Shown: positions 38,321 through 50,541, counted from the stretch's first letter. The stretch: DNA of 64,000 nt from Archegozetes longisetosus (GCA_018873245.2 JAEMBT020000009.1:6487180-6551179), one strand, 5' to 3'. The notes: generated from the sequence alone by a model not told the origin. Program-made: numbers and translations.

Positions 38321-39108
38321 TTTATCTTTGTTTTACTTTATTCTCAATGAAAAATTCTACACAAAATTAAGTACTAGTTATTTGCTAGCCTCTGAGATAG
38401 AAATGCCAAAATTTTATACTAAAGCATAAGCTTTTTGCGAAACGCAACGATTTTCAATGTCATTCAAGTGATTAACCAATAAATTATACTTAAGACTATG
38501 TTCATTGAAAGCACTACCTATACCCTTATTAAGAATTTTACATTATATATATTAGCCCTATTCAGTACTAGAGTACTTAAACTGGTTTTGTTCAATGTTT
38601 TAAGACAGCTATTTTCCCTCATAGCGATAATCATCTGATATGATATGTGAGATTCAAAACAAATTTAAAGAGACTTATTTTCAAAATTAAATCATTTTTG
38701 CCAACAGAAATGAAAGCCGTGATCAGTAATGCAGGCAGATTTATTATTGAACAAGTTGACAGTCGAATAGTTTTGTAGTAAAATTGAGTAATTTTTAAGT
38801 TATCAGAGCCAATAATTATGACATTTTTCTATAAATTTATTAAGAGTATAGAGTTTACAGAAGTCAAAGTTTGTTGTAATAGAAAATTTTATATTGACCT
38901 TTTATCTCAATTTAATTATAATTCTGAAGAATCAGATTATTCTGATGAATCTGATCTAGAATATGTTTAATTACACGTTACAAATAATAAATTTCATATT
39001 TAAGTTTCAATGAGTTTGATTTTTGTAAACATTTTTGAAACGCAACCTTAAGTGCGTTTTACTCGTTTCAATGCTTTAAGAGATAGGCTTTTTTATTATC
39101 GGGGCGTT
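38321..39108. other. Upstream of gene C and duplication junction
   Basis: 38321-38545 is the gene C 5' flank, matched by 55259-55495 upstream of C'. The junction to unit 2 is at about 38546-38551. Intron 1 sequence of gene B follows to about 38842. About 38843-39108 has no counterpart in gene B and must be inserted or rearranged DNA. It contains a short plus-strand frame ending NSEESDYSDESDLEYV. Confidence 0.65.
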
Positions 39109-39868
39109 TAATAGCAAAATAAGAAGCAAAGCATTCAAGAGATAGAAGCACATCAAGACTAGAGACAAAACCCAAAAGCTCTAGCATAGTGCTTCTATCC
39201 CGCTTAAACAAATCCCTATATCACACATGACCCATATCATACCATATCCCTATACCATACCCCTATACCCTATACCCTATACCCTATACCCTATACCATA
39301 TCCCTATATCATATCAAACAAATCCCTATATCACAAATCCCTAGATCTCACATGATTCAATCTATCAAATGTTTCGTTAATATTTTCCACATGTTTAGTA
39401 AGCGTTAAATTCTTCCCCTCTTCGTGAATATTCCTTAACTTATCCAACAATTTCTCATCGTCACAACTATCACTTCCTTGTTCTCCATCTTCTCCAGAAT
39501 CATTGTCTTCATCACCAGTTGTTTCTCTTTCATGATCACTTTCAGTACTTTCGGGACTTTTAGTACCACTAGAACTTTCAGTACTATCAGGACTCTCAGT
39601 ACTACCAGGACTTTCAGTATTACCAGGACTTTCTGTACTATCAGGACTTAGAGTATCAACTCTTGACTTTTCAGTAGTCGTAATATTAATTTCAATTGTT
39701 GTCTTTTCGATATCAATGTTACTTTTAGTACTATTATCTTCTTGATCACTATCAACACTAACTTTAACCTCACTTAAAGTTTTATCTATTGGAGCATCAG
39801 TTTGATTATTTATTTCTTCAGCACCACTTTCATAATCATAAACATAATCGTCATTCGAGTCATTTCCA
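39109..39868 (-). pseudogene. Orphan copy of gene B exon 1
   Basis: Matches gene B exon 1 from the Asp/Tyr-rich segment (YVYDYESGAEEINNQTDAP) through the Ser/Glu repeats to the helix before the splice donor. The start codon and signal peptide are deleted (sequence passes directly into 5' flank after DSND). The donor end is lost, and a CCCTATA repeat has expanded within it. No exons 2-8 of gene B follow on its 3' side, because the duplication breakpoint lies in intron 1. It is therefore a dead exon. The adjoining copied flank may still hold promoter activity, which is untested. Confidence 0.85.
39212..39346. repeat. CCCTATA-type minisatellite inside the orphan exon
   Basis: The 7-base unit ACCCTAT is repeated perfectly about five times at 39259-39298. 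Degenerate units (aatccctatatca) lie on both sides. Gene B has a single aatccctata at the same point, so the array grew in place from one seed. Confidence 0.8.
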
Positions 39869-40252
39869 TTATTGTATCATTTGAATTAATAAGAGTTATT
39901 TCTCAAACAAAAAAATATTGACTAATTGGTTAGATTTAAAATCTACAGAAAAATAATTTTGTAGAAAACACGCATAAAACTGGTCTTATCTATGAGAAGC
40001 CAGAGATAAGATAATTGACATCACTTCGCAAAAGAAGAAAATGTAGTGTCAAGTCTTTCATTTGAAGGTCATCGAGATTTTGACGTAAGATTGGGTTTTA
40101 AAAATTCGAAACTATCTCCTATTACATTAGTTTATGATTTACAGCGTCTTCTTGTTGAAAATTTCATGAAAAATATGTCAAAATTTCTATTTAATTAATT
40201 AACCAATAACATTTTAAATGCTTATAAATGAAATTAAAATATTTCTAATCAG

Positions 40253-40923
40253 CAGACCTGTACAAAATATGTGCGAAAATTTGTAAAATAATTATTTATG
40301 CATGAAAAACCAGTAAAATATGTGACAAAATATGTTCGTTCAATTTTCAAAATTTATTGCATTACAATTGATAATAAATGTCTTTTTGAGGTTCTCGAAG
40401 AGAAAACTTTGTCTGCGATCTGAGAGAATCAATTTGTAATTAGAGAAAGATCTTTCAATATCACAAGTAATGGGAGTGTACTTGAAACATGAAATTTCTT
40501 CAGGAGTATATATTTTGAGGATTTCGTTATCATTACCATTCATTATATGAATAATTGCCTTCAGTGACTCCCAATTATCATTCCTTTCGATCAGCATTTT
40601 ATATCTCTGTTTCACGATGTCTACGATGTCAGAGTCAACTGACGATAATTTCACTTCAAATTCAGCTAAAAATTGTACTGAAGTTGACAGCACCACATTT
40701 TTCCTTTGTAATTTTTCAAAGAATTCAGGAATGAATTTAAATTTTCGATGCAAACACAGGGAAAGTATACAAAATATGTACGAAAAACTAAAATATGCGA
40801 GAATATGTAGAATCAAGTGCCTCTCAAATGCATCGTTTCTACCTGATTCGTGTATATATTGACTCAAATTGATTATTATAAGTCATAGAAAAAACATGAA
40901 TTTACATATTTTATACAGGTCTG
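40253..40923 (-). mobile_element. hAT DNA transposon relic, 671 bp
   Basis: Ends are inverted repeats starting CAGACCTGTA (20 of the first 21 bases match). The flanking 8-bp target duplications are ctaatcag (40245-40252) and ctaaccag (40924-40931). Subterminal copies of AAATATGT are typical of hAT ends. The minus frame at 40340-40867 (175 codons) ends with CDIERSFSNYKLILSDRRQS, the hAT C-terminal dimerisation motif. The catalytic region is missing. Unit 1 has no insertion at the matching place (about 25360). Confidence 0.88.
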
Positions 40924-41475
40924 CTAACCAGTCAAAATAAAATTCTAAAAATATTTGGTTTACTCCGATTTTTTGACTTAGAAGGAGAAAAATCTTTGAA
41001 TTACGCCTTAAGAAATCAAAAATAATATCTTCAAAGCTAAACACTTTTAGGAGTCATTCAATAATAAGTAGTCAACATTGAAGTTTTTGTAGTCAGAGCT
41101 ATGCATTAATTAAATTAATCAAGTCGTAAATAGAAATCTTTTAAGAAATCTTTGGTCGAACAAAATAGTAAACAGGACCTCAATTTTTCATTTACATCTC
41201 TTTGCAAAGATAAACAGCACTTCGTCGAAAGTTTCAACAGTCAATTGAGACGCAGTTTGTGTACACGTTATATTAATGGACTAAGAGCTTCAAATTATGA
41301 TTAGTTTGTTGCTAATAAACCTTTATAAATATCTATTAAAATGAAACATTTCATAACTGATGTATAGAATGTCGCATAATGTCGTCAATTATAGTTTGAT
41401 TTCCTGCCTAATGGAAATGATTATTATAACAGGAAATAACAACTGATCGAAACGTTTATGAAAATTAATATTTTT

Positions 41476-41975
41476 GGTAGGCTTTCGGAATATGAGGCAG
41501 TAGTAATACGCTAACTGAAAAATCCCATAATGGGGATTTTTCCAAGCCTACTGTAGGATTCTTGTTACAAATAAGTTTGAAAACATATGCAAATAATTAA
41601 GGAAGTATAAGTAAATTTTATAAAGATAAGTGCGGTTATTAAGTCAGAATAAATTTGAATAGAGTTTTATAGAAGCGGATAAAAAGTATTCAGTTTTAAC
41701 ACACTTTACGAGACAAATGTTAACGAGTAATAAAGAAAATTTATAGTTTAATTTCTAACATTAAAATCAATGTTTTTATTTGAAAATCAAAATTTTTATC
41801 TGTATATTTTGACTTAACTGTATATAATTAAGAGAAAAATTGAGAAACAATAGTAGAAGTACCAAAAGAAAATTACAATGCTTGTGTTAAGTTCATGCAG
41901 ATTGCGAATTGGTTTCAGGGTAAAAGTGGCGAACAACAAATTTTCTCTGACTGCCTCCTATTCCGAAACATTACC
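41476..41975. mobile_element. 500-bp MITE with 8-bp target duplication
   Basis: Inverted ends of about 25 bases (ggta.g.tttcggaata.gaggcag) are flanked by the 8-bp direct repeat atattttt (41468-41475 and 41976-41983). The corresponding point of unit 1 (about 25890) is uninterrupted. No open frame is present. An 8-bp duplication with GG-starting ends fits hAT, P or Merlin-like families; I cannot decide. Confidence 0.82.
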
Positions 41976-44900
41976 ATATTTTTCTATATGCTTTTTTTTA
42001 TTAATTTGTTAATGTCTTTCTCTCATAAGCTCATAATTTAGTCGAGTTTTGCTTTATCTATTGTTGAATGAAATTCGAAAACTTCACTTTAGGCTATGAG
42101 CCGGTTTGTAAACAAATTAGATCATTGGTATTAAACTATTAGACGATTCATGAACTATATATAACTTCACGAATACAAACAATTAAACAAATAAGTTTTT
42201 ATTTATTTATATGATAAGGATACGAAACTAAAAGAATGAATAGAATGCTGCTAACTCTTGAGAACTATCTGAAGCATTCGTTTGCAGTTAAATTAGTTAA
42301 TTTTTCAATTTTGATAACTAATGACCTTCTTTTGACCCTCTTTCTAAAATATTAATTATTTAAACATTAATATATTTTTCTTCAAATTTCCCTATTATTG
42401 AGCGACTCACAGATACACAGCCTATGGCTTTGAAAGTTTAGTTTTCAGTGCTTGTAGTCATGTTGTAGTTGTAGAAAACAGATTTGCATTAAAGACTGTA
42501 ATTCGCTGAATGGTAAATGATATTATCAATATAATCCTGTTAATTCAAAGTTAAAACAGAAATAAACCTTGAATAGAAGCAGATTACATTTAATTCAAAA
42601 TTAAATGAATTTGATATAACTATCCGTGCATTACTTTATAACTTGATACCTATATTTAGCTAAAAATTAGGTACCCTGAGGTAATTTTCGGAATGATCTT
42701 CCACAACATCCAATACGAAGCCGACAGATTCCTATCGTTGACACGAGTCCAACGATTTAAAGTTTATTTTTTCACGACCTGAGGAACATACCAGTCATGT
42801 TCGCTGGAGTCTCATTTTCAATATTTAAATAAATTTCCTTCGTAGTGATAGAATTTGGCTCTTGATCTTTAGTCAAAAGACTGAGTTTGAAAAACATTCT
42901 AAGGTCTTCCATTTGAAATTAATACCAAGTTCTTTGGATTCATAATCGCAAAGTTATGTTCGACTCAAAATTCGTGACTGGAGTTTAATGAGCTATAACG
43001 CAGAAATTATGATATTTTTAACTAAACGAAAAACATCTATCCAATAATTCTTTATTAACTTTGATTATAGGCATTATAACTAAAAGCTGACTTCAAATAC
43101 TTCTCTGAAAACTAACATCATTTGTGGGGAAATGTTGAAACTTGTCACGCCGACTTCTGAAATTTTTTGGCCAATCATAGTTTATCCTAAAATATTTTCA
43201 TCTAAACTGATCCATGTTAATTAGTTTAACTTCTGTCGTCAGCTTTAACAGACCATACACCTAAAACTTAATACGTTAGGTATAGATATTATCTGATGAT
43301 GAGCTAGTTGCTATGCGTTTCCTCGCATACACTCTTAGCTATTAATACGTGTACAGTACATAATTTGTCTTTTTTATAATTAGGTATACCTTTTACAAAT
43401 ACATGAATAATTCGTTGGACGTATCCTAACGCATCACCTCACTCTAGTTACTACTGGCTATTAATAAATTCTCAATTATACAGCTAGTTGCCTTGAAATA
43501 TATTTAAATTCGGGACTATACATGGTAATGGAAATTAAGGGAATTGTCAAACAATAAAATTTAATTCATTTGTTTATAGTATAATAGTATAAAAACTTTT
43601 ATCACGAACGCATGTTTGTTGTCTATGAAGTTTTAATGCAACTTTTACTAAAATTCTTAAACTTTGGTTTTGAGTCATTTTAACATTTTTCAACTTTTTA
43701 ATCAGTGAATTGTGAGCAAAGTAAACATTTTATCGTCTAATATTGTTTTTATCATTTTTATAGCTTTCTTCTCAAAAGAAAACTACTCTTTACGCACCAT
43801 TTCTGAACTTTTTCAAACATTTCAATGAAGCAAGCTGTACGCATTTATTGAGTGAACACGAGTAATAACCGGTTATCTCCAGCTAAAATTTTTAGGTTTT
43901 ACTTTAATTATAGTTTTTGATTAGTGTTTTACCCACAGTTAAAAACGAGCTAATGTTTTAATGAGAAAATAAGCATTTACTAATATCTCAAAATATATCA
44001 ATTTAGTGTTACCTGATATGATTTAATAGAACTTTAACTGAAGTGCGACTTTGAATGAATTTTTCAGCCTTATTGACTAATGCCACTTAAGCAACAACTT
44101 GAAAAAGTTATAACTCAATTGACAATTTTCATATTGACAAAACTGACTCGATCTCAAGTGATAACATTGTGGTTAATTCTTCTATGAAAAATCCATAAGT
44201 AGTTATTTGAAGTTACAACTCAAGTGATTAAAGTTAGCCTTCAGTCAAGCCATACTTTCGGTAGAACTTAATCGTTATTTGTAAATAAGCCTGTTTGTCT
44301 TTTCTGTGTGTTATGCGATAACAGTTTATTGCATTTAATAAATTGCAAGGTATAAATTGCAAAAGTAGATTTTTTCAAGGATGGTATTATTTAATTAGGC
44401 CATATTATCGCTTACTAAACTAATGATGATCCTTGAGGAAATCTGATATCGCGTATCAGTTGAAACTTGCTATCAGTAGTAAGCCTTCTGTGACGTGTTC
44501 CAAAAATAAAGGTCAATTTCATAGACTTACAACTATTATCCGTTTGAAGATAGAAACTCTATTCATGCCTTCCAGATGATTAGTTACACCTTAATTCGTG
44601 TTATCATGAGATATTTCTTCGAGTGATATTGGTGCTATTTTTTAGCAAATTAAATAATAAATATATGACCGTTATGACAAGTTATACCTTAAGTAGTTTA
44701 TTAGAAAATATCGAATAAATATTGTTACATAACTCAAAATAAATTCAAATCTCGTACAATTTCAATTCGTTCATATCTATTGCTATCACTTTAAATCACG
44801 AGTCAGATTTTCAACTCAATATTTAACTCAATTAAAACTGTAATAAGTGATTTTCGTCTGGTAAAAAATACTTTCACAAGGATTAACTACACTTTTGGAT

Positions 44901-45450
44901 GATGCAATTATTGAATTATTTCAATGTCAAATACGAGGTGATTTTGAGATATAGAACTATGTACACTATACTTGTCCAACTTTGCGCTTAAGTGATTTAA
45001 AAAAGATAACAAAGATCTCATAAATAAGTTTATAATTAGTTCGTAGGTTATAATAAGCACAACCTGTTTGTTGCATATAAATTAAGTTTTATTTGAATTT
45101 AAAACTTTCTTAGAAGTACTTTTCCATACATTATACAATTTATATTAGAAGTGAATTTTAATTAGATAAGAGTCAGACATGAAATTTGACTGAACTAAGA
45201 ATTTATTTATCTGACGAATAGATAAGAATTTTAACTCTTAAAATGAGTAATGAACTGGCTATCGCATGTACTGATCTCATCTATAGTGTTTAATCATAAT
45301 TAAGTAGAAAAGAGAAAGTCAATCTTAATAATATTAGTGGAGGATTAAATTTTGTGTCAATTAATGCACTGATGGGTCCAAGTGGTAGTGGCAAAACAAG
45401 TGTTTAAATGGATGCATTAAGTTTGGTTTAAGAATAAATACCAAAATTTG

Positions 45451-47093
45451 GGTTAGAGAGGGGAGGGATTCGGGGAGTCTAAATTTTTTAAATAAGATAT
45501 TGTACACCTATATACTATTAATCAACATAACTTAAGGAGTAAAAAAGTCGCTGGCCACGCCCCTCTAGGACTGACTTGAAACCACGCCCTCCAAAAAAAT
45601 TTTAGCCAAGCCCACAGAAAATTATTTCATTTGAATCCTTATGAAACACAGATTCAACATATATAACACTTATGTTGAAATTCATTTAGGGGACGGAGCT
45701 ATAATTGTTAAAAGTTTAATTTTGCAACTTTTTTAAAAATTAATATCTCAAGAATGGGAGGGGTAAATATGGTGGAGGTTTTACTGAGATCTTCTAAATA
45801 TTATTAACTATAACATGTGAACCATAGTATTCGAATGAGCTCGCACTCGAGATGATTCAAATTCATTTAACGTCATTTGATTTTTTCGACTTTGAAAGCC
45901 GAGTTTCGGATTGACTCTAATACGGAGTGTATTTCGATTTTAAAATATATAAAATTAATCTCTTGGAATAACTTTAGACAAATCAAATCCGTGCTCCTTC
46001 ACAAAACTATCATAACGTTAAAATAATCATGTGATCAACTGATTAGAAAAATCTTCGATTCTGAGCGTTTTTATGATCTTATTGACCATAACATTAAATA
46101 AACTTAAAAATTGTAACTGTTAAAATAAGGTTAAAAAAGATCTCAAGCATCGTCTCCCAGTTATCTTATATCTGGAGTTATTCCAAGCGATTAATTATAT
46201 ATATTTTAAAATCGAAATACACCCCGTATTAGAGTCAACCCGAAACTCGGCTTTCAAAGTCGAAAAAATCAAATGACGTTAAACGAATTTGAATGATCTC
46301 GAGTGCGAGCTCATTCGAATACTATGGTCAGGAAGATTCCAACGATGCATAATTTATGTTTCTACATTGGGAACATACTCACGTTGAAGAAATTAGATGA
46401 AGATGATCTGGAAGTGACCATGAAAGTGACCTTAAGATCACATATGTTTAATTTAGCTTCATTTTTCTATGTTCTATTTGTTAAATAAAGCTCGAATTGA
46501 AATTCGATCGAATAAACTCGAACTTTCGTGTTGACCTCAGATGACCTCGAGTATGGTCTCAATCGACTCGTATGGTCTCAATCGACTCGTATGGTCAAGA
46601 CGAGTCCAACGAGGTATAATTTATGCGTCTACCACATCGGGAACATATCCGTCCACGTTTGCTATAGCCAGCGGTGATGTTATGTTAACTAAAAAATGTC
46701 GTTGATCTTGTATGACCTTAATTTTATAGAATGTTATAGTTAATGATATTTAGAAGATCTCAGTAAAACCTCCACCATATTTACCCCTCCCATTCTTGAG
46801 ATATTAATTTTTAAAAAGTTGCAAAATTAAACTTTAAGCAATTATAGCTCCGTCCCCTAAATGAATTTCAACATAAGTGTTATATATGTTGAATCTGTGT
46901 TTCATAAGGATTCAAATGAAATAATTTTCTGTGGGCTTGGCTAAAATTTTTTTGGTGGGCGTGGTTTCAAGTCAGTCCTAGTGGGGCGTGGCCAGCGACT
47001 TTTTTACTCCTTAAGTTATGCTGATTAATAGTATATAGGTGTACAATATCTTATTTAAAAAATTTGGACTTCCCGAATCCCTCCCCTCTAACC
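45451..47093. mobile_element. Palindromic DNA transposon, 1643 bp, about 365-bp TIRs, 8-bp TSD
   Basis: Left arm 45451-45815 and right arm 46731-47093 are nearly perfect inverted repeats starting GGTTAGAG. The 8-bp duplication aaaatttg lies on both sides (45443-45450 and 47094-47101). The same site is single and empty in copy 1 (32228-32235). No transposase frame is visible, so it is non-autonomous. Inside lies a second inverted repeat (45821-46328), then direct repeats with the words tccaacga and gggaacata (about 46324-46377 and 46591-46648). A short tandem array of about 20-base units containing TATGGTCTCAATCGACTCG lies at 46551-46597. An 8-bp duplication suggests hAT, P or Merlin relatives. 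Confidence 0.92.
45821..46328. mobile_element. Inner palindrome nested in the 1643-bp element
   Basis: Left arm from 45821 (accatagtattcgaatgag) and right arm ending 46328 pair over roughly 130-150 bases, continuing through ttaatctcttggaataact and its inverse near 46165-46190. The loop is about 200 bases. No target duplication is obvious, so it is either a second MITE that landed in the first or a part of the element's own structure. Confidence 0.7.
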
Positions 47094-48213
47094 AAAATTT
47101 GCTTGAATTCTAAGAAGAAAATTCGCACATGTTTCATTTAATCGAGATCAAACACTTTAAGGTTTGACTGTTAGACAAACTTCGAATTATGCCTCAAAGC
47201 TGAAGAATAGTAATGAAAATATGGAAATTAAGCATAAAACTAGTATTAATGAATTGATGAATGAATTGTCGATCAGTGATATCGCTGCCGATTTGTTGAT
47301 AATTATAGTGGCAGTGAATTGAAGCGCTTAGTTATAGCTTCAGAATTAACTTATAAAAAGCCTAGCGTACTATGCATTGATGAGCTGACTACTGGACTCG
47401 ATAGCAATGCAGCGAAATTGTGAGATTTTATATATAAAAAATTCTTAGGTTTGATATTCAAAAAAATATTTCATGATATTCTCAAATTAAAGGTAATTAA
47501 ATGCCTGAAAAACTTATCTCGAAATCACATGATGTCAATCATAACAAGTATACACCAACTAAATAATGACTTATTTAAGATGTTCGACAATATCTGTGTC
47601 TTAGGAATAGGAGATCTTTGTGTGTATTTGGATCCACCACAAGATCTCAGAACACATTTGATTGAATGTGATATTGTGTCGTAAGTTTCAAGTCCCTATA
47701 GAAGTGATGCTAAAAGTTTCTTTTGAAGGAATAAGTAGTAATAAAGTGAGACAATTAAGTGATAGAACATCACAAATGAGATGTAATAATGAGACGATTC
47801 TGTCCTCCGATGGTATTAGAATAACAGATAAACGATTTAAGGCAATAGATTTAGGAAATCTATTATTGCAAACAATGACTTATACTTACGTTTTTCAATG
47901 GAGAGCATTAATAATGCAAATTATTGTTAGTTTGGGTCTAGCTTTCGTATTACGTTTTATAATTAATCATAATATGATAGAACCTGACGGCTGTCTTGAA
48001 TTCAACTTTGCTTTCAATGGCAGTTGTCGTGAAACCAAAGAAAGATTAAAAGAAGGATTACTTTTAGCCCAGAATTTCAGATATAATCTTGCACTTCTGA
48101 GTGCAATTCAATTTTTACAATTGATTGTTACAACGTTGAATTTTTCATCTGATGTGAACATTTTTATGAATGAGCACCAAAACGGTATGTTATCTGTTGA
48201 AAAACGTTTATAG

Positions 48214-50541
48214 AAATACAGAAATATCAATAGCTTACGAGGAATTGTGTGGGACAACCCAAAGGTAATAATTTGAGTGTAGATCAATACTTGAAGTCAC
48301 TTTGAGTTAAGTTCAATCATCTAAAATGCTAATGTACATAATTAAGCTACATATTCAGAATTCATTTTTCAGTGTTCAGTATTCCTACCCTTAAATCCAG
48401 AAAGTAATTGATACTTTAGTCCTTAACAAATTCGTTCTTTTTAAGAAAAATGACAGTGATGAAATCACTTTTAAAAGTTTTACGATTTTTGAAATTTCAA
48501 TGATATTTTTTAGATATTGGAATATTCTCAAAAAGGATTCAGTTTGATATCTCTATCAATTTTTTTAAACGATGAATTTGGTAAGGACTAAAGTGTCGAT
48601 TATTTTCTGGATTTGCTACTGGGAAAACCGAGTATTGAAAAATGAATTCTGGAGACGTGGCGTGATAGGGACATATGTGTTTTGGATGATTGAACCTAAC
48701 TCGAATTGACTTGCAATATTTTCCAGTCATGTAATTGAGCTTGTGTTAGAATTATAGATATGTTTTTAAAATAAACAGATTAAGTAATCTTGTTTAGAAA
48801 ACTTTTGAATTGAATGTGAATAGCTATCTCAACAATGGCGAAAATTCATAATTCCTGAATATTTTCGCTGAAAAAGGATGCCACATCCCTAGCTTTACGC
48901 TAGCCTCCAGCATTGATGCTTGTTCTCCAGGTTACAGCTTCAGCCTCAGACTGCAAGTAAGAATCTACAGCTTTAACAATTTTTAGTATGAAAATTCATC
49001 CCCACACAATCGAATTGTGTTTAAAACTGATGCATAAAAAGTCTGAAAAAGAACCTTAATTATTGGTTGAAACAGAATTAATATTCGGGTATTTATTCGT
49101 AAAATCATTATTAAGTTTAGTTTGTATTTAATATTATTTTCGGAGAAAAATGAGTAGAAAATTTAATTTTTTATAACTTTTTTGTTAATGAATGGAATAA
49201 AAGATATTTTACATAAAATTAACGTAATAATTGATAAATAATTTTAGTTTAGTTAATTGCTGGCATTGGTCTGTTGTACGTAGCTATGAGTATTCAAGTT
49301 CTAGTACGTGACAACAGGCTTTGGAGATAGCTTTCTGGCAATTTCTTCATTTCTCTTTAAATTTTTGAACAATTACTCAACAAATCCAGATTTAAGAGAT
49401 GGGCGTGCTGAACATGAATCACTGTCGTAACCATTTGAACCATCATTTATCAAATAACTTTCGCCGTCTTCAATAATGTGTCGTTATTGATGACTTAAGT
49501 GCACCCATTTTTGACTTACTTAAACTCCTTCTTTGCTTTAGTTTTTGATTTAGATTACTCCTTTGAGCAATTTTACTTTTGAACCTTTTTGATTTCAAAT
49601 TTAACTAAACAAATTTTGGCAATTTTATTGCAAACATTTAGCTCCTTTCCCAATTTTACATAACTTTTAAAAATGGTGTTTACATTTTTTTAAACTTATT
49701 CTTCCATTTCCCTTTTTGATTTGTTAGGCTTTAGACTACTACCGGATTTTTTCGAGTTGTCTATTGTTTTTCTACTCGAATTGATATATGATACACAACT
49801 GTTGTTAGCATTCCCAACTGTAAACGATTTCGCTGACGGTCCGCGTTTTCGACTCCCGAGACCAGCGGTCAGCAGTCAGCGGATGGGGTCCCCGCCGCCA
49901 CTAAAATCGTTGTCAGTGGTAATGGTTTTAAACTAAAATACTATAAATATAGTATAATATATCTAATATTATCTAGACAAAAAAATTAATATAAAATTTT
50001 GCAGCGATTTTTCTTTTTATTTCCTCCTTTTGTCAACAAATGATCCTGACAAAAGTTAGCAACGTTAGTTGTGCCTACTTTCCGTTTTCAGGAGTATTGA
50101 CAATACCTAATTTTCCTTATCCGTATTTTGTTTATAAAAATTTCCAATAAAAATTTCCTGCGATTTTGATCTAAAGTGTACATATTTATTAAATATATTA
50201 ATTTATGCAAGCTATATTCAGTTCTATAAACTGAAATAGCTACGCAATTAGTTTGTATACTCAGATATTTTAGAAAACAGTCTATATGTGTACTACATGT
50301 AGACTTTTGCCGATTTTTTCTCCGAGTATATCAGTAGAAATTCTTAATTGAAAATCATTTTTATTTTTAAACATTTAGAAACTTATATGCACAAAATATT
50401 TTATTCTTTCATAAAATTTAAATAATCAAAAGTATCAGATTTCATTATTGCACCTCACTAAGCTTAGTTAAATTCACTGAGATCTGAACAGATTAAAAGT
50501 TGACATTAAATTAACTTCACATTGATTTTATATTTACTGAG
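48214..50541. other. Spacer between ABCG pseudogene 2 and gene C', with a novel block
   Basis: 48214-49640 mirrors 33343-34782. About 49643-50480 has no match in unit 1, where only about 75 unrelated bases occupy the place. This block contains a small GC-rich island at 49835-49905. No TIR or target duplication could be defined, and the 71-codon frame at 49721-49936 has no recognisable domain. Confidence 0.5.

Larger units (their letters stand above)
23716..38545. repeat. Segmental duplication, unit 1
   Basis: Left copy of a tandem duplication. It starts inside intron 1 of gene B (attagtcctattcagtact) and ends upstream of gene C (ttaagaattttacat). It contains gene B exon 1 and its upstream region, a LINE fragment, the ABCG pseudogene and gene C. 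Long stretches, for example 29860-32080, are almost identical to unit 2. Confidence 0.9.
39869..45242. other. Duplicated flanks with new insertions
   Basis: 39869-42530 corresponds to 25010-26450 (gene B upstream flank) plus a hAT relic and a 500-bp MITE. At about 42531 it joins sequence matching 29311 onward, and 42531-45242 is near-identical to 29311-32027. No host gene is recognised in this interval. Confidence 0.6.
45243..48213 (+). pseudogene. ABCG half-transporter pseudogene, copy 2, split by a transposon
   Basis: Same structure as copy 1: the TAA-TCA-TAA stops after the N-terminal segment, Walker A GPSGSGKTS at about 45374, signature and Walker B at about 47310-47400, and an intact membrane-segment frame at 47662-48213. 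It differs from the copy 1 frame by only a few residues, such as Lys to Glu in HNMIEPDG and Ser to Leu near the end. The NBD is interrupted at 45451-47093 by a palindromic element, right after the Walker A segment. Breaks unique to this copy show independent decay after the duplication. Confidence 0.85.

Noticed and set aside
39212-39346. CCCTATA array as a CRISPR or centromeric array
   Set aside because: Units are contiguous, with no spacers, total about 135 bp, and clearly seeded from one exon sequence.
46303-46488. 61-codon frame inside the palindromic element
   Set aside because: It begins in the inner inverted arm, has no transposase motif, and is too short to support a protein call.
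47662-48213. 183-codon frame as a complete small transporter gene
   Set aside because: It is only the start of an ABCG membrane domain, downstream of a broken nucleotide-binding domain, and its ATG is an internal Met in a degraded linker.
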